41,572 bases of DNA from Cohnella baijiui (GCF_020731285.1 NZ_JAJFOW010000051.1:1-41572); one strand, 5' to 3'. Counted from the stretch's first letter, positions 6,930 to 16,260 are shown. Program-made: numbers and translations. The notes: generated by a model not told the origin, from the sequence alone.

Positions 6930-8483
6930 ATGGCCGATAAAACGATCGAACAACTCACCGCCGAAGGCGCGGTCTATTTCATTTTCGGGGCGACGGGAGA
7001 CCTTGCCCGCCGCAAGCTGTTCCCTGCGCTGTACAGCCTCTATCGCGAAGGCAAGCTCGGCGAGCGCTTCGCGATCGTAGGCCTGGCGCGGCGGCCGCGC
7101 ACGGCCGAGCAATTCCGCGACGACGTCTACGAGTCGATCCAGGAGTTCTGCCGCTACAAGCCGAACGAAGTGCAGGCTTGGCGCGAGTTCGCCGAGCGGT
7201 TTACCTACCACTCGCTCGACATCGGCAACGTGGACGGCTTCCGCGAGCTTCAGTCGCTGACCGAGGAGCTCGAAGCCCGCTACGAGATTCCGGGCAACCG
7301 GCTGTTCTATTTGGCGCTGGCGCCCGAGCTGTTCGGCACGGTGTCGCGCAACCTGCGCGACGGCGGCATGCTGGAGAGCGCCGGCTGGCACCGCCTCGTC
7401 ATCGAGAAGCCGTTCGGCTACGACTATCCGTCCGCCGAGCGCCTGAACGAGGAAATCCGGCACGTGTTCCGCGAGGACGAAGTGTTCCGCATCGACCACT
7501 ACCTGGGCAAGGAAATGGTGCAGAACATCGAGGTCATCCGCTTCGCGAACGCCTTTTTCGAGCCGCTGTGGAACAACAACCATATCGCCAACGTGCAGAT
7601 CACGCTCGCCGAGACGGTCGGCGTCGAGGAGCGGGGCGCTTATTACAATAAATCCGGCGCGCTCCGGGACATGGTCCAGAACCATATGCTCCAGATGCTG
7701 ACGATGATCGCGATGGAGCCGCCGAGCCGGCTGGATCCGGAGGACATCCGGGACGAGAAGGTCAAGGTGCTGCGCTCCCTGCGGGGCTTCGCCGCGCCGG
7801 ACGACGTCCGGGAGCGCGTCGTTCGCGGCCAGTACGCGGACGGCGAGCGGAAGGGCAAAGCCATCAAGGGCTACCGCGGCGAAGACTCCGTCCCGGCCGA
7901 TTCGACGACGGAGACGTTCTTCGCGGCGCGTCTGTTCGTGGACAACTTCCGTTGGGCCGGCGTGCCGTTCTACGTTCGGACGGGCAAGCGCCTGCCGGTC
8001 AAGTCGACAGAAATCGTCATCGAGTTCAAGAACGTGCCGAACAATGTGCTCTTCGCGCGCAAGCAGCAGCTGCAGCCGAACCTGCTCGTCATTCGCGTCA
8101 ACCCGATGGAAGGCATTTACATCAAGATCAACGCCAAAAAGCCGGGCAACGAAATGACCGTACAGCCGGTGGCGATGGAGTTTTGCCAGAGCTGCCAGGT
8201 CGGCATCAACACCCCGGAAGCCTACGAGCGCCTGATCTTCGATGCCGCCCGCGGCGACTCGACCTACTTCACGCGCTGGGACGAACTCGCGGCCGCTTGG
8301 CAGCTGGTCGACCCGATCGCAGCCGCCTGGCGGACGAGTGCGGAAGATCTGAGGTTCTACCCCGCCGGCGCATGGGGCCCCGAGCAGGCGCACCGGCTGC
8401 TGGAGGAGGACGGCTACTTCTGGTGGCCGGTCAACGGACAGGACGAGGACAACGTCATCTGGGTGTCGAATACGGGCAAGTGA
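6930..8483 (+). CDS. zwf: Glucose-6-phosphate 1-dehydrogenase
   Basis: 517 residues, the usual family length. It oxidises glucose-6-phosphate to 6-phosphogluconolactone with NADP, the entry step of the oxidative pentose phosphate pathway. The N-terminal Rossmann motif is GATGDLARRK (residues 20-29). The substrate-binding and catalytic signature RIDHYLGK is at about 187-194, and EKPFG precedes it. The C-terminal beta+alpha domain contains NNNHIANVQITLAETVGVEERG and GVPFYVRTGKRL. The ATG at 6930 is preferred; an in-frame TTG at 6921 is possible but lacks a ribosome site, while GAGG before 6930 is rather close. The cyclase gene follows after 27 bp. Confidence 0.96.
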   Translation: MADKTIEQLTAEGAVYFIFGATGDLARRKLFPALYSLYREGKLGERFAIVGLARRPRTAEQFRDDVYESIQEFCRYKPNEVQAWREFAERFTYHSLDIGNVDGFRELQSLTEELEARYEIPGNRLFYLALAPELFGTVSRNLRDGGMLESAGWHRLVIEKPFGYDYPSAERLNEEIRHVFREDEVFRIDHYLGKEMVQNIEVIRFANAFFEPLWNNNHIANVQITLAETVGVEERGAYYNKSGALRDMVQNHMLQMLTMIAMEPPSRLDPEDIRDEKVKVLRSLRGFAAPDDVRERVVRGQYADGERKGKAIKGYRGEDSVPADSTTETFFAARLFVDNFRWAGVPFYVRTGKRLPVKSTEIVIEFKNVPNNVLFARKQQLQPNLLVIRVNPMEGIYIKINAKKPGNEMTVQPVAMEFCQSCQVGINTPEAYERLIFDAARGDSTYFTRWDELAAAWQLVDPIAAAWRTSAEDLRFYPAGAWGPEQAHRLLEEDGYFWWPVNGQDEDNVIWVSNTGK

Positions 8484-8510
8484 TGTTGGCCTGAACGAGG
8501 AGGGACTAGA

Positions 8511-9134
8511 ATGCTCCGCATCTACGATATCAGCATGACAATCGAAGAAAGTATGCAGGTATGGAACGACATGGCGCCGAAAAAGCCCAAGATCTCGAAT
8601 GTGACCAATCACGATCAAGGCAAGCCGCACGAAAGCCGTCTCGATATGGACGTGCATTGCGGCACGCATGTCGACGCGCCTCTGCATATGCTCGCGGGCG
8701 GCGAGACGATCGAGACGATCGGGCTCGACCGGTTGGTCGGTCCCGCGCGGGTGCTCGATCTGACGCAGCTGCGGGACGCCATCACCCGGGAAGACCTCGA
8801 GCCGTTTCGTATCCAGCGCGGCGAGCGCATTCTGTTCAAGACGAGCAGCTCGTACAGCGAGACATTTTTGAACGACTTCGTTTATCTCCGCGAAGACGGG
8901 GCCCGCTATTTGGCGGAGCTCGGCGTCGCGGTCGTCGGGACCGACGCGCTCGGCATCGAGCGCGCCCAGGACGAGTTTCCGACGCACCGCGCGCTGATGC
9001 GCGCCGGCGCCGTTATCGTCGAAGGCTTGCGGCTCCGCGAAGTGGAGCCTGGCAATTATTATCTGGTTGTCGCGCCGCTGAAGCTGACCGGCATCGACGC
9101 CGCGCCTGCGCGCGCGCTGCTGATCGGAGACTGA
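8511..9134 (+). CDS. Cyclase-family (kynurenine formamidase-like) metal-dependent hydrolase
   Basis: 207 residues, full length for the cyclase/arylformamidase family. The metal motif HCGTHVDAPLH is at residues 49-59 (H49, H53, D55, H59). Later come the conserved blocks VVGTDALGIE and GLRLREVEPGNYYLVVAPLKL. Members hydrolyse N-formylkynurenine, cyclic amides or related esters, and substrate cannot be read from sequence. No tryptophan-degradation gene is nearby. It lies 27 bp after zwf with its own GAGGAGGG ribosome site and is probably co-transcribed, but no metabolic link with G6PDH is evident. Confidence 0.88.
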   Translation: MLRIYDISMTIEESMQVWNDMAPKKPKISNVTNHDQGKPHESRLDMDVHCGTHVDAPLHMLAGGETIETIGLDRLVGPARVLDLTQLRDAITREDLEPFRIQRGERILFKTSSSYSETFLNDFVYLREDGARYLAELGVAVVGTDALGIERAQDEFPTHRALMRAGAVIVEGLRLREVEPGNYYLVVAPLKLTGIDAAPARALLIGD

Positions 9135-9214
9135 GCAAGGGCTTCCCGCCCGTTTCGAGAGTCGCCCGTTTCCGCCCTTCTTGGCGGAGCCGGCGGCTTT
9201 TTTGCGCTTTGTCT

Positions 9215-9317
9215 CGCAACAACCCTACGATTCCGCGTAACAACCCCCGATAAATCGCGTAATAACCCCTAAATTTAACGTAACAACCCTCTTTATATCG
9301 TAACAATGTTATGTTAC
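9215..9317 (+). repeat. Phased direct-repeat array upstream of yhbD
   Basis: Five copies of CG(T/C)AA(C/T)AA with, in the first four, a CCC tail. The G of the CG lies at 9216, 9237, 9259, 9280 and 9300, so the steps are 21, 22, 21 and 20 bp, about two DNA helix turns. The last copy forms an inverted repeat, GTAACA-6-TGTTAC (9300-9317), 22 bp before the yhbD start. It could be a multi-site operator, for example for YhbD itself, or a genome-wide intergenic repeat. Confidence 0.75.
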
Positions 9318-9339
9318 ATTATCTTCAGAGGTGAGCCCT

Positions 9340-9969
9340 ATGGATCGAGAATTGATCTCCAAGAAGGACCTGCTGGAGCTGACGGGCATCTCGTACGGAC
9401 AGCTGTACCGCTGGAAACGCAAGCAGCTCATTCCGGAAGAGTGGTTCGTCCGCAAGTCTACGTTTACCGGGCAGGAGACGTTTTTCCCTAAAGAGTTGAT
9501 CCTCGCGCGGATCGACAAGATCGTCAACTTGAAGGAAGACCTCTCGCTCGACGAGCTGGCGGGGAAGCTGTCCCCCCTTCAGTACGAGACGGCCGTTGCG
9601 CATCATGAGCTAGTGGAACGTAACATTGTTTCGAGATTGGTCGTCGAACGGTTCAGCACGCGGGGGCAGCTGGAAGGCAGCGAATCGTACACATTCGAGC
9701 AGCTGCTGACGCTGTTCGCCGTAGATCGTCTGCTGCAGGACGGGGAGCTGGGATTGGAAGAAGCGGGCGTGCTGGCCGAAACGCTGCGCGAGCATCTGCC
9801 CAAGTTCGAGGGCAAGCCGTGCGAGCTGCTGTTCGCGCGCAAGATGGGCGTATCGACGTTCGCGCTCGCCTCGGCGCCGTCCGACGTGTATTACGACGCG
9901 GGCGTGAAGCTGGTCGTGCGATTGTCCATGACGGAGATAGCCGAGCAGCTGCGCGGCAAATTGGGATAG
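9340..9969 (+). CDS. yhbD: YhbD family (DUF4004) MerR-like regulator
   Basis: 209 residues. The N-terminal region (about 1-60) is a MerR-type winged helix: LISKKDLLELTGISYGQLYRWKRKQLIPEEWFVRK, then FPKELILARIDKI. The C-terminal part is the YhbD-specific domain. The ATG at 9340 is preferred to the GTG at 9331 because AGAGGTGAG sits at proper spacing. As in Bacillus subtilis, it precedes two bactofilin genes, so it probably controls that operon. The phased repeats just upstream are natural candidates for its binding sites, but this is inference. The bactofilin gene starts 12 bp downstream. Confidence 0.88.
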   Translation: MDRELISKKDLLELTGISYGQLYRWKRKQLIPEEWFVRKSTFTGQETFFPKELILARIDKIVNLKEDLSLDELAGKLSPLQYETAVAHHELVERNIVSRLVVERFSTRGQLEGSESYTFEQLLTLFAVDRLLQDGELGLEEAGVLAETLREHLPKFEGKPCELLFARKMGVSTFALASAPSDVYYDAGVKLVVRLSMTEIAEQLRGKLG

Positions 9970-9981
9970 GAGGGGCCATCC

Positions 9982-10620
9982 ATGATGACGGAAACGCAAA
10001 AATGGCCGGACCTGAAAATCAACGGCGTCGGCAAGGCGACCGGGGGAAGATACGGCGACGTGCTGATCGACGGAGTGTGCAGGGTTGCCGGCGATCTGCA
10101 AGCCGATCGATTCAAGGCCAACGGCAAGCTGAAGGTCTACGGGCATCTGCAGGCCCATGAGATGCGCGTCGACGGCATCGTTCATATCGAAGGCGGCATC
10201 GGCGGGGAACACTTCGTCATGAACGGCATGTTCAAGGCGACCGGCGATTGCGAGTTGGAGCGGCTGGAGGCGGTCGGGGGCTTTTCGACTGACGGGATGC
10301 TGAATGCGGGGAGGGTCAACATTTGGCTTCAAACCCAGTCCAAAGTGAAGGAAATCGGCGGGGAGTCGATCCGGGTGCGCCGGCAGACGACGTTCCGCAA
10401 CAGCAAGCTGTGGCGCTGGATGATGCCCAAGCTCGTGCCCGAGCTGCAGACGGAGCTGATCGAAGGCGACGATATCGATCTCGAGAACACGGTCGCCGAC
10501 GTCGTGCGGGGCAATCGGGTCACGATCGGGCCAGGCTGCACGATCGGCCGGGTGGAATACCGGACGGAGCTGAAGACGCACAAGACGGCCAAGATCGAAA
10601 AGGAGGAGAAGCTCGGATGA
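9982..10620 (+). CDS. bacE: Bactofilin family protein (YhbE/BacE-like)
   Basis: 212 residues rich in short alternating beta strands and glycine turns (ING..KATGG..GDVLIDGVCRVAGDL..FKANGKLKVYGHL), the right-handed beta-helix repeat of bactofilins (DUF583). Each repeat is about 15-20 residues. Bactofilins polymerise without nucleotide into cytoplasmic filaments that position other proteins; the Bacillus homologues are needed for flagellar assembly and motility. The C-terminus (GNRVTIGPGCTIGRVEYRTEL) is conserved with the next gene, so the two are paralogues. Ribosome site AGGAGGGG. Its stop codon overlaps the next start in ATGA. Confidence 0.88.
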   Translation: MMTETQKWPDLKINGVGKATGGRYGDVLIDGVCRVAGDLQADRFKANGKLKVYGHLQAHEMRVDGIVHIEGGIGGEHFVMNGMFKATGDCELERLEAVGGFSTDGMLNAGRVNIWLQTQSKVKEIGGESIRVRRQTTFRNSKLWRWMMPKLVPELQTELIEGDDIDLENTVADVVRGNRVTIGPGCTIGRVEYRTELKTHKTAKIEKEEKLG

Positions 10621-11285
10621 CAGGAAAGAGAAACGATCTACGCATGGTGGGCACGACCTCCTCGATCGGCGGCCTTCTTGGCAAGGTCCGGCTCATCGGG
10701 GAATGCGAGATGGCGAACGACGCGGATTGCACGCAAATCAACTGCGTGGGAGAGCTCGACGTGTCCGGCAGCCTTCGCGTGGAGAAAACGCTGAAGCTGA
10801 CCGGCGAATGCAAGGTGTCCGGTGCGCTGCGCAGCGGAGAGATTCGGGGGACGGGCAACATAGACGTTCAAAAAGGGGTGCGCGGAGACGCACTCAAGTT
10901 CAACGGCAACCTGGAGACGAACGGCGATTGCGAGCTGGAGAAGGCGGAGCTGTCCGGCGCCTTCCGGATCGGCGGACTGCTGAACGCCGGCAGTCTCGTG
11001 CTCAGCATGTACGGCCCTTGCCGCGCGCAGGAGATTGGCGGAGGCGCCATCCGCATTCGCAGGAGCCGCTTCGCGGCGCTCAAAGGAATCATCGGCACGA
11101 GGGGGCCGCTGCTGGAAGCGGACGTCATCGAAGGCGACGTCGTCGAGGTGAATTATACCGAGGCCGGCGTCGTCCGGGGCAACCGTGTTATCGTCGGACC
11201 GGGGTGCAGCATCGGCCGGATCGAATACCGGCAGGAGCTGCGCGTCGACCGGCATTCCAACGTCCAAGAGCGAATCCAGCTTTAA
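10617..11285 (+). CDS. bacF: Bactofilin family protein (YhbF/BacF-like)
   Basis: 222 residues, the paralogue of the preceding protein, with the same beta-helical repeat pattern (ECEMANDADCTQINCVGELDVSGSL..TGECKVSGAL) and the same C-terminal block GNRVIVGPGCSIGRIEYRQEL. The start at 10617 lies in ATGA, overlapping the stop of the first bactofilin, which indicates translational coupling and suggests a fixed ratio between the two. GGAGAAG provides the ribosome site. Both bactofilins share a longer insertion (EIGG..IRVRR / EIGGGAIRIRRSRF) typical of the YhbE/YhbF pair. Confidence 0.88.
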   Translation: MTGKRNDLRMVGTTSSIGGLLGKVRLIGECEMANDADCTQINCVGELDVSGSLRVEKTLKLTGECKVSGALRSGEIRGTGNIDVQKGVRGDALKFNGNLETNGDCELEKAELSGAFRIGGLLNAGSLVLSMYGPCRAQEIGGGAIRIRRSRFAALKGIIGTRGPLLEADVIEGDVVEVNYTEAGVVRGNRVIVGPGCSIGRIEYRQELRVDRHSNVQERIQL

Positions 11286-11372
11286 CCGGACAAACGTACA
11301 GCAAGGAGTCCTTCCTCGGTCTGTTCATCCGCCGGGCCTATCAAAAGCAAGATCAAAAAGGAGTGCAATCGC

Positions 11373-12911
11373 ATGGCGCGTAACGCCAAAAGTCATATGG
11401 GCATCGTGCTGGCCGCCCTCATGCTCGGTATCTTCGTGGCGGCGATCGACAATACGATCGTCGGCACGGCGATGGCGACCATCGTCTCCGATCTCGGAGG
11501 CTACGACAAGATCGTCTGGGTCACCTCGGCTTATCTTGTCACCGAGATGGCGGGCATGCCGATTTTCGGCAAACTGTCGGATATGTACGGCCGCAAACGG
11601 TTCTTCGTCTTCGGCATCATCGTCTTCCTGCTCGGATCGGTGCTGTGCGGCACGGCGACCAGCATCGTCGAGCTGAGCATCTACCGCGCGATCCAGGGCA
11701 TCGGCGGCGGGGCACTCGTCCCGGTCGCGTTCACGATCCTGTTCGACGTCGTCCCGACGGAGAAGCGGGGCGCGATGTCCGGCATTTTCGGCGCCGTCTT
11801 CGGCACGTCGAGTCTGGCGGGTCCGCTGCTCGGCGCCTATATCACGGATCATATCGCCTGGCAATGGATCTTCTACATCAACCTGCCGCTCGGTCTTGTC
11901 GCGCTGGGACTGATCCTGCTGTTCTACAGGGAGTCGGTCGAGCATGCAAAGCAGCGGATCGACTGGTGGGGGGCGGCGACGCTCGTCGGCGCCATCGTCT
12001 GCCTGATGTTCGCTTTGGAGCTCGGCGGCCATGAGTATGCCTGGAATTCCACGCCAATCATCGGCTTGTTCTCGGTCTCGGCCATCCTGCTTGCGGTCTT
12101 CCTATTCGTCGAGACCAAAGCGGCCGAACCCATCATCTCGTACGGCATGTTCCGCAAGCGGCTGTTCGCGTTCGGGACGCTGGCCGGACTCTTTTACGGC
12201 GCCGCCTTCATCACGTTCGCGATGTACATCCCGATCTTCGTGCAAGGAGTGGGAGGCGGGTCGGCGACGAATTCCGGGCTCATCCTGCTGCCGCTGACGC
12301 TGGGTTCGGTCTTCTCATCGCAGATCGGCGCGTTCGCCGCGATGAAGACGTCCTACCGCAACGTCATGATTGCGTCCGCCTTGATCCTCATCCTCGGGGC
12401 TGCGCTGCTCTCCACGATTACACCGGACACGTCCAAGACGACGCTGGTCATCTACATGATCATTACGGGCGTCGGCGTCGGCTTCTCGTTCTCCGTGCTG
12501 GGGATGTCCAGCATGCACGAGTTCGACGCACGGCAGCGGGGCTCGGCGAGCTCGACCATGTCGTTCGTGCGGTCGCTGGGCATGACGGTCGGCCTGACCA
12601 TATTCGGCATCATGCAGCGGAATACGCTGACCGGCAAGCTGACGGATGCGTTCAGCGGCGGGGATGCGAGCGCGGCGCCGATCGGCGATATTCGGGAGAC
12701 GCTGTCTCCGGAGAAACGCAAGGCGATCCCTCCGGATATTCTGAACAAGATCATCGACGCGATGTCGTCTTCGATCGCGCACATGTTCATGTGGTCGCTG
12801 GTGCCGGCCGTGCTGGCGCTCATCGCGGTCGCCTTCATGGGCAAAGCCCGCATGATCTTGCCGGCCAAGGGAGAACAAGGCGCGAAGGCGGATTGGGGCG
12901 CAGGGCACTAA
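11373..12911 (+). CDS. DHA2-type MFS drug exporter, first of three
   Basis: 512 residues with about 14 membrane segments, the DHA2 (EmrB/QacA) subfamily of proton-driven drug exporters. Motif D1 is AAIDNTIVGTAMATIVSDLGG near residue 25, MFS motif A is GKLSDMYGRKR near 65, and motif C-like GTSSLAGPLLGAYI follows. The cytoplasmic tail (KGEQGAKADWGAGH) is short. Ribosome site AAAGGAG. It is followed by two homologues in the same direction. No TetR or MarR regulator gene adjoins the cluster. The substrate cannot be predicted. Confidence 0.92.
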   Translation: MARNAKSHMGIVLAALMLGIFVAAIDNTIVGTAMATIVSDLGGYDKIVWVTSAYLVTEMAGMPIFGKLSDMYGRKRFFVFGIIVFLLGSVLCGTATSIVELSIYRAIQGIGGGALVPVAFTILFDVVPTEKRGAMSGIFGAVFGTSSLAGPLLGAYITDHIAWQWIFYINLPLGLVALGLILLFYRESVEHAKQRIDWWGAATLVGAIVCLMFALELGGHEYAWNSTPIIGLFSVSAILLAVFLFVETKAAEPIISYGMFRKRLFAFGTLAGLFYGAAFITFAMYIPIFVQGVGGGSATNSGLILLPLTLGSVFSSQIGAFAAMKTSYRNVMIASALILILGAALLSTITPDTSKTTLVIYMIITGVGVGFSFSVLGMSSMHEFDARQRGSASSTMSFVRSLGMTVGLTIFGIMQRNTLTGKLTDAFSGGDASAAPIGDIRETLSPEKRKAIPPDILNKIIDAMSSSIAHMFMWSLVPAVLALIAVAFMGKARMILPAKGEQGAKADWGAGH

Positions 12912-13047
12912 GCCGAGCGGCAGACGCTGGTCGTCGCCGGCACGCGCGCGCTGGAAGAATGAGGAGATTCGGTTCATATTGAGTTCATAAATCCGTCGTA
13001 CGCTAGCACCAGTCCTTGTAAGGAGAGAAAAGGAGTGGAGCTGGCGT

Positions 13048-14628
13048 ATGTCGCAATCAAAGACCAATTTGCCTCTGGTCATCGTCGGGCTGATGCTGGG
13101 CATGCTGTTGTCCGCGCTCGACCAAACGATCATGGCGACGGCGATGCCGACCGTCGTGGAAGACCTGGGCGGTTTTACGTATTACAGTTGGGTGTTCTCC
13201 ATCTACATGCTGACGTCGACGACGAGCATGCCGATCTTCGGCAAGCTGGCGGACCTGTACGGACGCAAACGGATGTATATGATCGGGATGGGACTGTTCA
13301 TCCTCGGTTCCGCGCTCAGCGGGCTGTCGCAAAACATGACGGAACTGATCGCGTTTCGGGGCATCCAGGGCCTGGGGGCGGGCGCGCTCATGCCGCTGGC
13401 CATCACGATCATCGGCGATGTCGTCTCGCTCGAGCAGCGGGGCAAGATGCAGGGGATGTTCGGCGGCGTCATGACGATCGCGAGCATCATCGGACCTGCG
13501 ATCGGCGGCTTGTTCGTCGATCATCTGAGTTGGCATTGGGTGTTCTATATTAACTTGCCGTTCGGGATCGCGGCCATGGTCATTTTGGGCATCGCGCTGC
13601 ACGAAAACGTAAGCAAGAAGAAGCGTTCGATCGATTGGCTGGGGGCGATCACGCTCAGCGGCTCGATCATCTCGATCCTGCTGGCGCTCGTGCTCGGCGG
13701 CAATACGGAATCTCCCGGCACGCACTATGCCTGGGGCTCCGGACAGATCATCGGGCTGTTCGTGATCGGCGCCGTCTTGCTCGCAGCGTTCCTATGGATT
13801 CAGACCAAAGTCAAAGAGCCGCTCATCCCGCTGCACCTGTTCCGCAAACGCACGATCGCGGTCGCGTCGCTCGTCGGCTTCTTCAGCACCGTCGGCCTGT
13901 TCGGCGCCATCACCTATATCCCGCTGTTCGTCCAGGGCGTCATCGGCGTGAAGGCGTCCATCGCCGGCTATATCCTGACGCCGATGATGCTGGCGGTCGT
14001 GTTCACCGCGGTCGTGGGCGGACGGTTCTTGGACCGGTTCTCCTACCGGACGTTTATCCTTACGGGCATGGTCCTGATGGCCGCCGGCTTTGCCTTGTTT
14101 GCAACGATGGACGTGGAGACGACCAACCTGCAAGTCAGCCTGTACATGGTTCTGGCGGGACTCGGCATGGGGCTCATCATGCCGACGCTGAATACGGCGG
14201 TCATCGGCGCGGTCGGACCGGAGCAGAGGGGCATCGTCTCTTCGCTGCCGCAGTTCTTCCGGTCCATCGGGGGCACGATCGGCGTCAGCATCATGGGCGT
14301 CGTCATGACGAACAGGCTGACCGCCGAGATGCCGTCGGTGGCGAAGAAGTTCGCTTCCGTGCCGGCCGACCAACTGAAGGCGTTCCTGAATCCCCAGGCG
14401 CTGCTGGACAAAGCCGCCCGCGCGAAGATTCCAGCCGACTTGCTGCTGGAGCTGCAGAAGGCGTTCTCGCACGGGGTGACCGGCGTATTCCTCACGGGCA
14501 TCATCGCGATCGCGATCGGATTCGCCTGCAGCCTATTCATGGGCGGGGATCGCATGCTGAAGAAGTCGACGGACCAACCGGAAGAGAAGGGGACAGCAGC
14601 CGCGAGCAGCGTGTCCGCTATGCATTAA
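13048..14628 (+). CDS. DHA2-type MFS drug exporter, second of three
   Basis: 526 residues, 14 predicted membrane segments. It carries LDQTIMATAMPTVVEDLGG (motif D1), GKLADLYGRKR (motif A) and TIASIIGPAIGGLFVDHLSWHWVFYINLPFG, all typical of EmrB/QacA proteins. It has a 100-residue extracellular or linker region before the last segment and a hydrophilic tail. The 136-bp gap before it contains two copies of GTTCATA (near 12972 and 12983), possibly an operator, so it may have its own promoter. The third exporter starts 19 bp downstream. Confidence 0.92.
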   Translation: MSQSKTNLPLVIVGLMLGMLLSALDQTIMATAMPTVVEDLGGFTYYSWVFSIYMLTSTTSMPIFGKLADLYGRKRMYMIGMGLFILGSALSGLSQNMTELIAFRGIQGLGAGALMPLAITIIGDVVSLEQRGKMQGMFGGVMTIASIIGPAIGGLFVDHLSWHWVFYINLPFGIAAMVILGIALHENVSKKKRSIDWLGAITLSGSIISILLALVLGGNTESPGTHYAWGSGQIIGLFVIGAVLLAAFLWIQTKVKEPLIPLHLFRKRTIAVASLVGFFSTVGLFGAITYIPLFVQGVIGVKASIAGYILTPMMLAVVFTAVVGGRFLDRFSYRTFILTGMVLMAAGFALFATMDVETTNLQVSLYMVLAGLGMGLIMPTLNTAVIGAVGPEQRGIVSSLPQFFRSIGGTIGVSIMGVVMTNRLTAEMPSVAKKFASVPADQLKAFLNPQALLDKAARAKIPADLLLELQKAFSHGVTGVFLTGIIAIAIGFACSLFMGGDRMLKKSTDQPEEKGTAAASSVSAMH

Positions 14629-14647
14629 GAGAGATAGGGGAGGCAAT

Positions 14648-16177
14648 ATGACCACAGCGGTTCCGAATAAAAACAACAAGGTGCTCGTCCTGATCGGGCT
14701 CATGCTCGGATTGATCTTCGCCGAGCTCGACGAGACGATCGTATCGACGGCGATGCCGACCATCATCAAGCAATTGCACGGCCTGTCCCTGTACGGCTGG
14801 GTAGCGGGCGTCTACATGCTCTCCGTTACGCTGTTCATGCCGATCCTGGGCAAGCTAGCCGACCTGTACGGCCGCAAGCGCGTCTATCTGGCCTGTCTGG
14901 CACTGTTCATGGCCGGCTCGATCGTGAGCGGGCTGGCGCATTCCATGCCGATCCTGCTGCTCGGACGGGGAATCCAGGGGATCGGAGCGGGCGGACTCAT
15001 GCCGCTCGCCATGGTCATCCTGGGGGACACCTACGAGCTGGAGCAGCGGGCCAAAATCCAAAGCCTCGTCGGTCCGCTCATGATCCTGCCGCAGCTGTTG
15101 GGCCCTACGGTGGGCGGCTATCTGGTCGGCCATGTCAACTGGCATTGGGTATTTCTCATCAACATTCCGGTCGGCCTGCTCGCGGCCGCCGTCATCGCGG
15201 CCGGCATGCGGGAGACGCGCGGCGAGGAGAAGAAACGGATCGACTGGGCCGGCTCGGCGACGCTCGTGCTCGCGCTCCTCACGTTCCTGCTGGCGCCGGT
15301 GCTGATCGACAATCAAGGCCTGTCGTGGTCGTCGCCGCTCATTATCGGCCTGCTGGCGCTTTCCGCGCTTCTCGTCGGCCTGCTCGTCCGGATCGAGAAG
15401 CGCGCAGCGGAGCCGATCATTCCGCTCCATCTGTTCAAAAACCGGACGGTCGTCGTGCTGTCCCTGCTCGTTTTCGTCCTGATGCTCGGCATTATGGGCG
15501 GGATCGCTTCGTTCCCGTTCTTTGCTCAAAACGTCATGGGGCTGACACCGACCGCGGCCGGCTATCTCATGCTCGCCTTCATGGCGGGCGCGATCCCGGC
15601 GAGCATCGTGAACGGCTTTATCATCACGAAGGTACCCTATCGCACGCTGTTCATCGTCTCGTTTATCCTGCCGATCATCGGATTTTATCTGCTATCCCAG
15701 CTCGGCGTCGGCACTACCGTTCTCTATGTAATCGTCAGCTTCTTTATCCTCGGCATCGGCATGGGCGCGCTGTTCGGGGGCGACAACTTGATCGTACAGG
15801 AGTCCGTCGACAAAGCGGACAGCGGCATCGCGCTATCGACGGTTCAGCTGTTCCAGTCGCTCGGCGCCACGATCGGCCTCAGCATCTTCGGCAGCCTGCT
15901 GGCGAACAACATCAAGACCGGCGTTCAGGGGATGAAGGATCAATTCCCGGCCGGCACGTCGGATGATATCATGACCGGAGGCATCCCGGAAGGCTTGTCG
16001 CCGTCGCTGCTGGAGGACGTGCGCGCGGTGTTCGCGCACGCCTTCCAGCATATCTACGGCATCGCGCTGGTCTTCGTCATCGCCGCGTTCCTCATCTGCT
16101 GGTTCATGAAGAACGAGGTGCTGAAAAAGCGGGAGGCGGAGGCGGGTGCTCCGGAAGCGCAGGCGGCAGTTTCGTAG
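14648..16177 (+). CDS. DHA2-type MFS drug exporter, third of three
   Basis: 509 residues with LDETIVSTAMPTIIKQL (motif D1; Glu replaces the Gln or Asn of its neighbours), GKLADLYGRKR and PQLLGPTVGGYLVGHVNWHWVFLINIPVG. Ribosome site GGGGAGG, 19 bp after the previous gene, so the two are surely co-transcribed. The three proteins are clear homologues but far from identical, which points to old duplications or separate acquisition rather than a recent tandem duplication. A terminator follows at 16261. Confidence 0.92.
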   Translation: MTTAVPNKNNKVLVLIGLMLGLIFAELDETIVSTAMPTIIKQLHGLSLYGWVAGVYMLSVTLFMPILGKLADLYGRKRVYLACLALFMAGSIVSGLAHSMPILLLGRGIQGIGAGGLMPLAMVILGDTYELEQRAKIQSLVGPLMILPQLLGPTVGGYLVGHVNWHWVFLINIPVGLLAAAVIAAGMRETRGEEKKRIDWAGSATLVLALLTFLLAPVLIDNQGLSWSSPLIIGLLALSALLVGLLVRIEKRAAEPIIPLHLFKNRTVVVLSLLVFVLMLGIMGGIASFPFFAQNVMGLTPTAAGYLMLAFMAGAIPASIVNGFIITKVPYRTLFIVSFILPIIGFYLLSQLGVGTTVLYVIVSFFILGIGMGALFGGDNLIVQESVDKADSGIALSTVQLFQSLGATIGLSIFGSLLANNIKTGVQGMKDQFPAGTSDDIMTGGIPEGLSPSLLEDVRAVFAHAFQHIYGIALVFVIAAFLICWFMKNEVLKKREAEAGAPEAQAAVS

Positions 16178-16260
16178 AAGGCTAGAGCGGCATCCGGCCG
16201 ACGCGGTGCGGCGAGCGGGCCGGATTTCACAGCAAGCATAGTAAAACTCGCCGCGTTTGA

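Noticed and set aside
6861..8987. Very long open frame on the reverse strand opposite zwf and the cyclase gene
   Set aside because: High-GC codon bias leaves antisense frames open. It has no ribosome site, no family resemblance, and lies fully opposite two well-recognised genes. The same applies to the long antisense frames at 25157-27019 and 1191-2246.
9013..9306. Reverse-strand frame coding a repetitive GLLR-rich peptide
   Set aside because: The peptide only reflects the 21-bp repeats; no ribosome site is present and it overlaps the cyclase gene.
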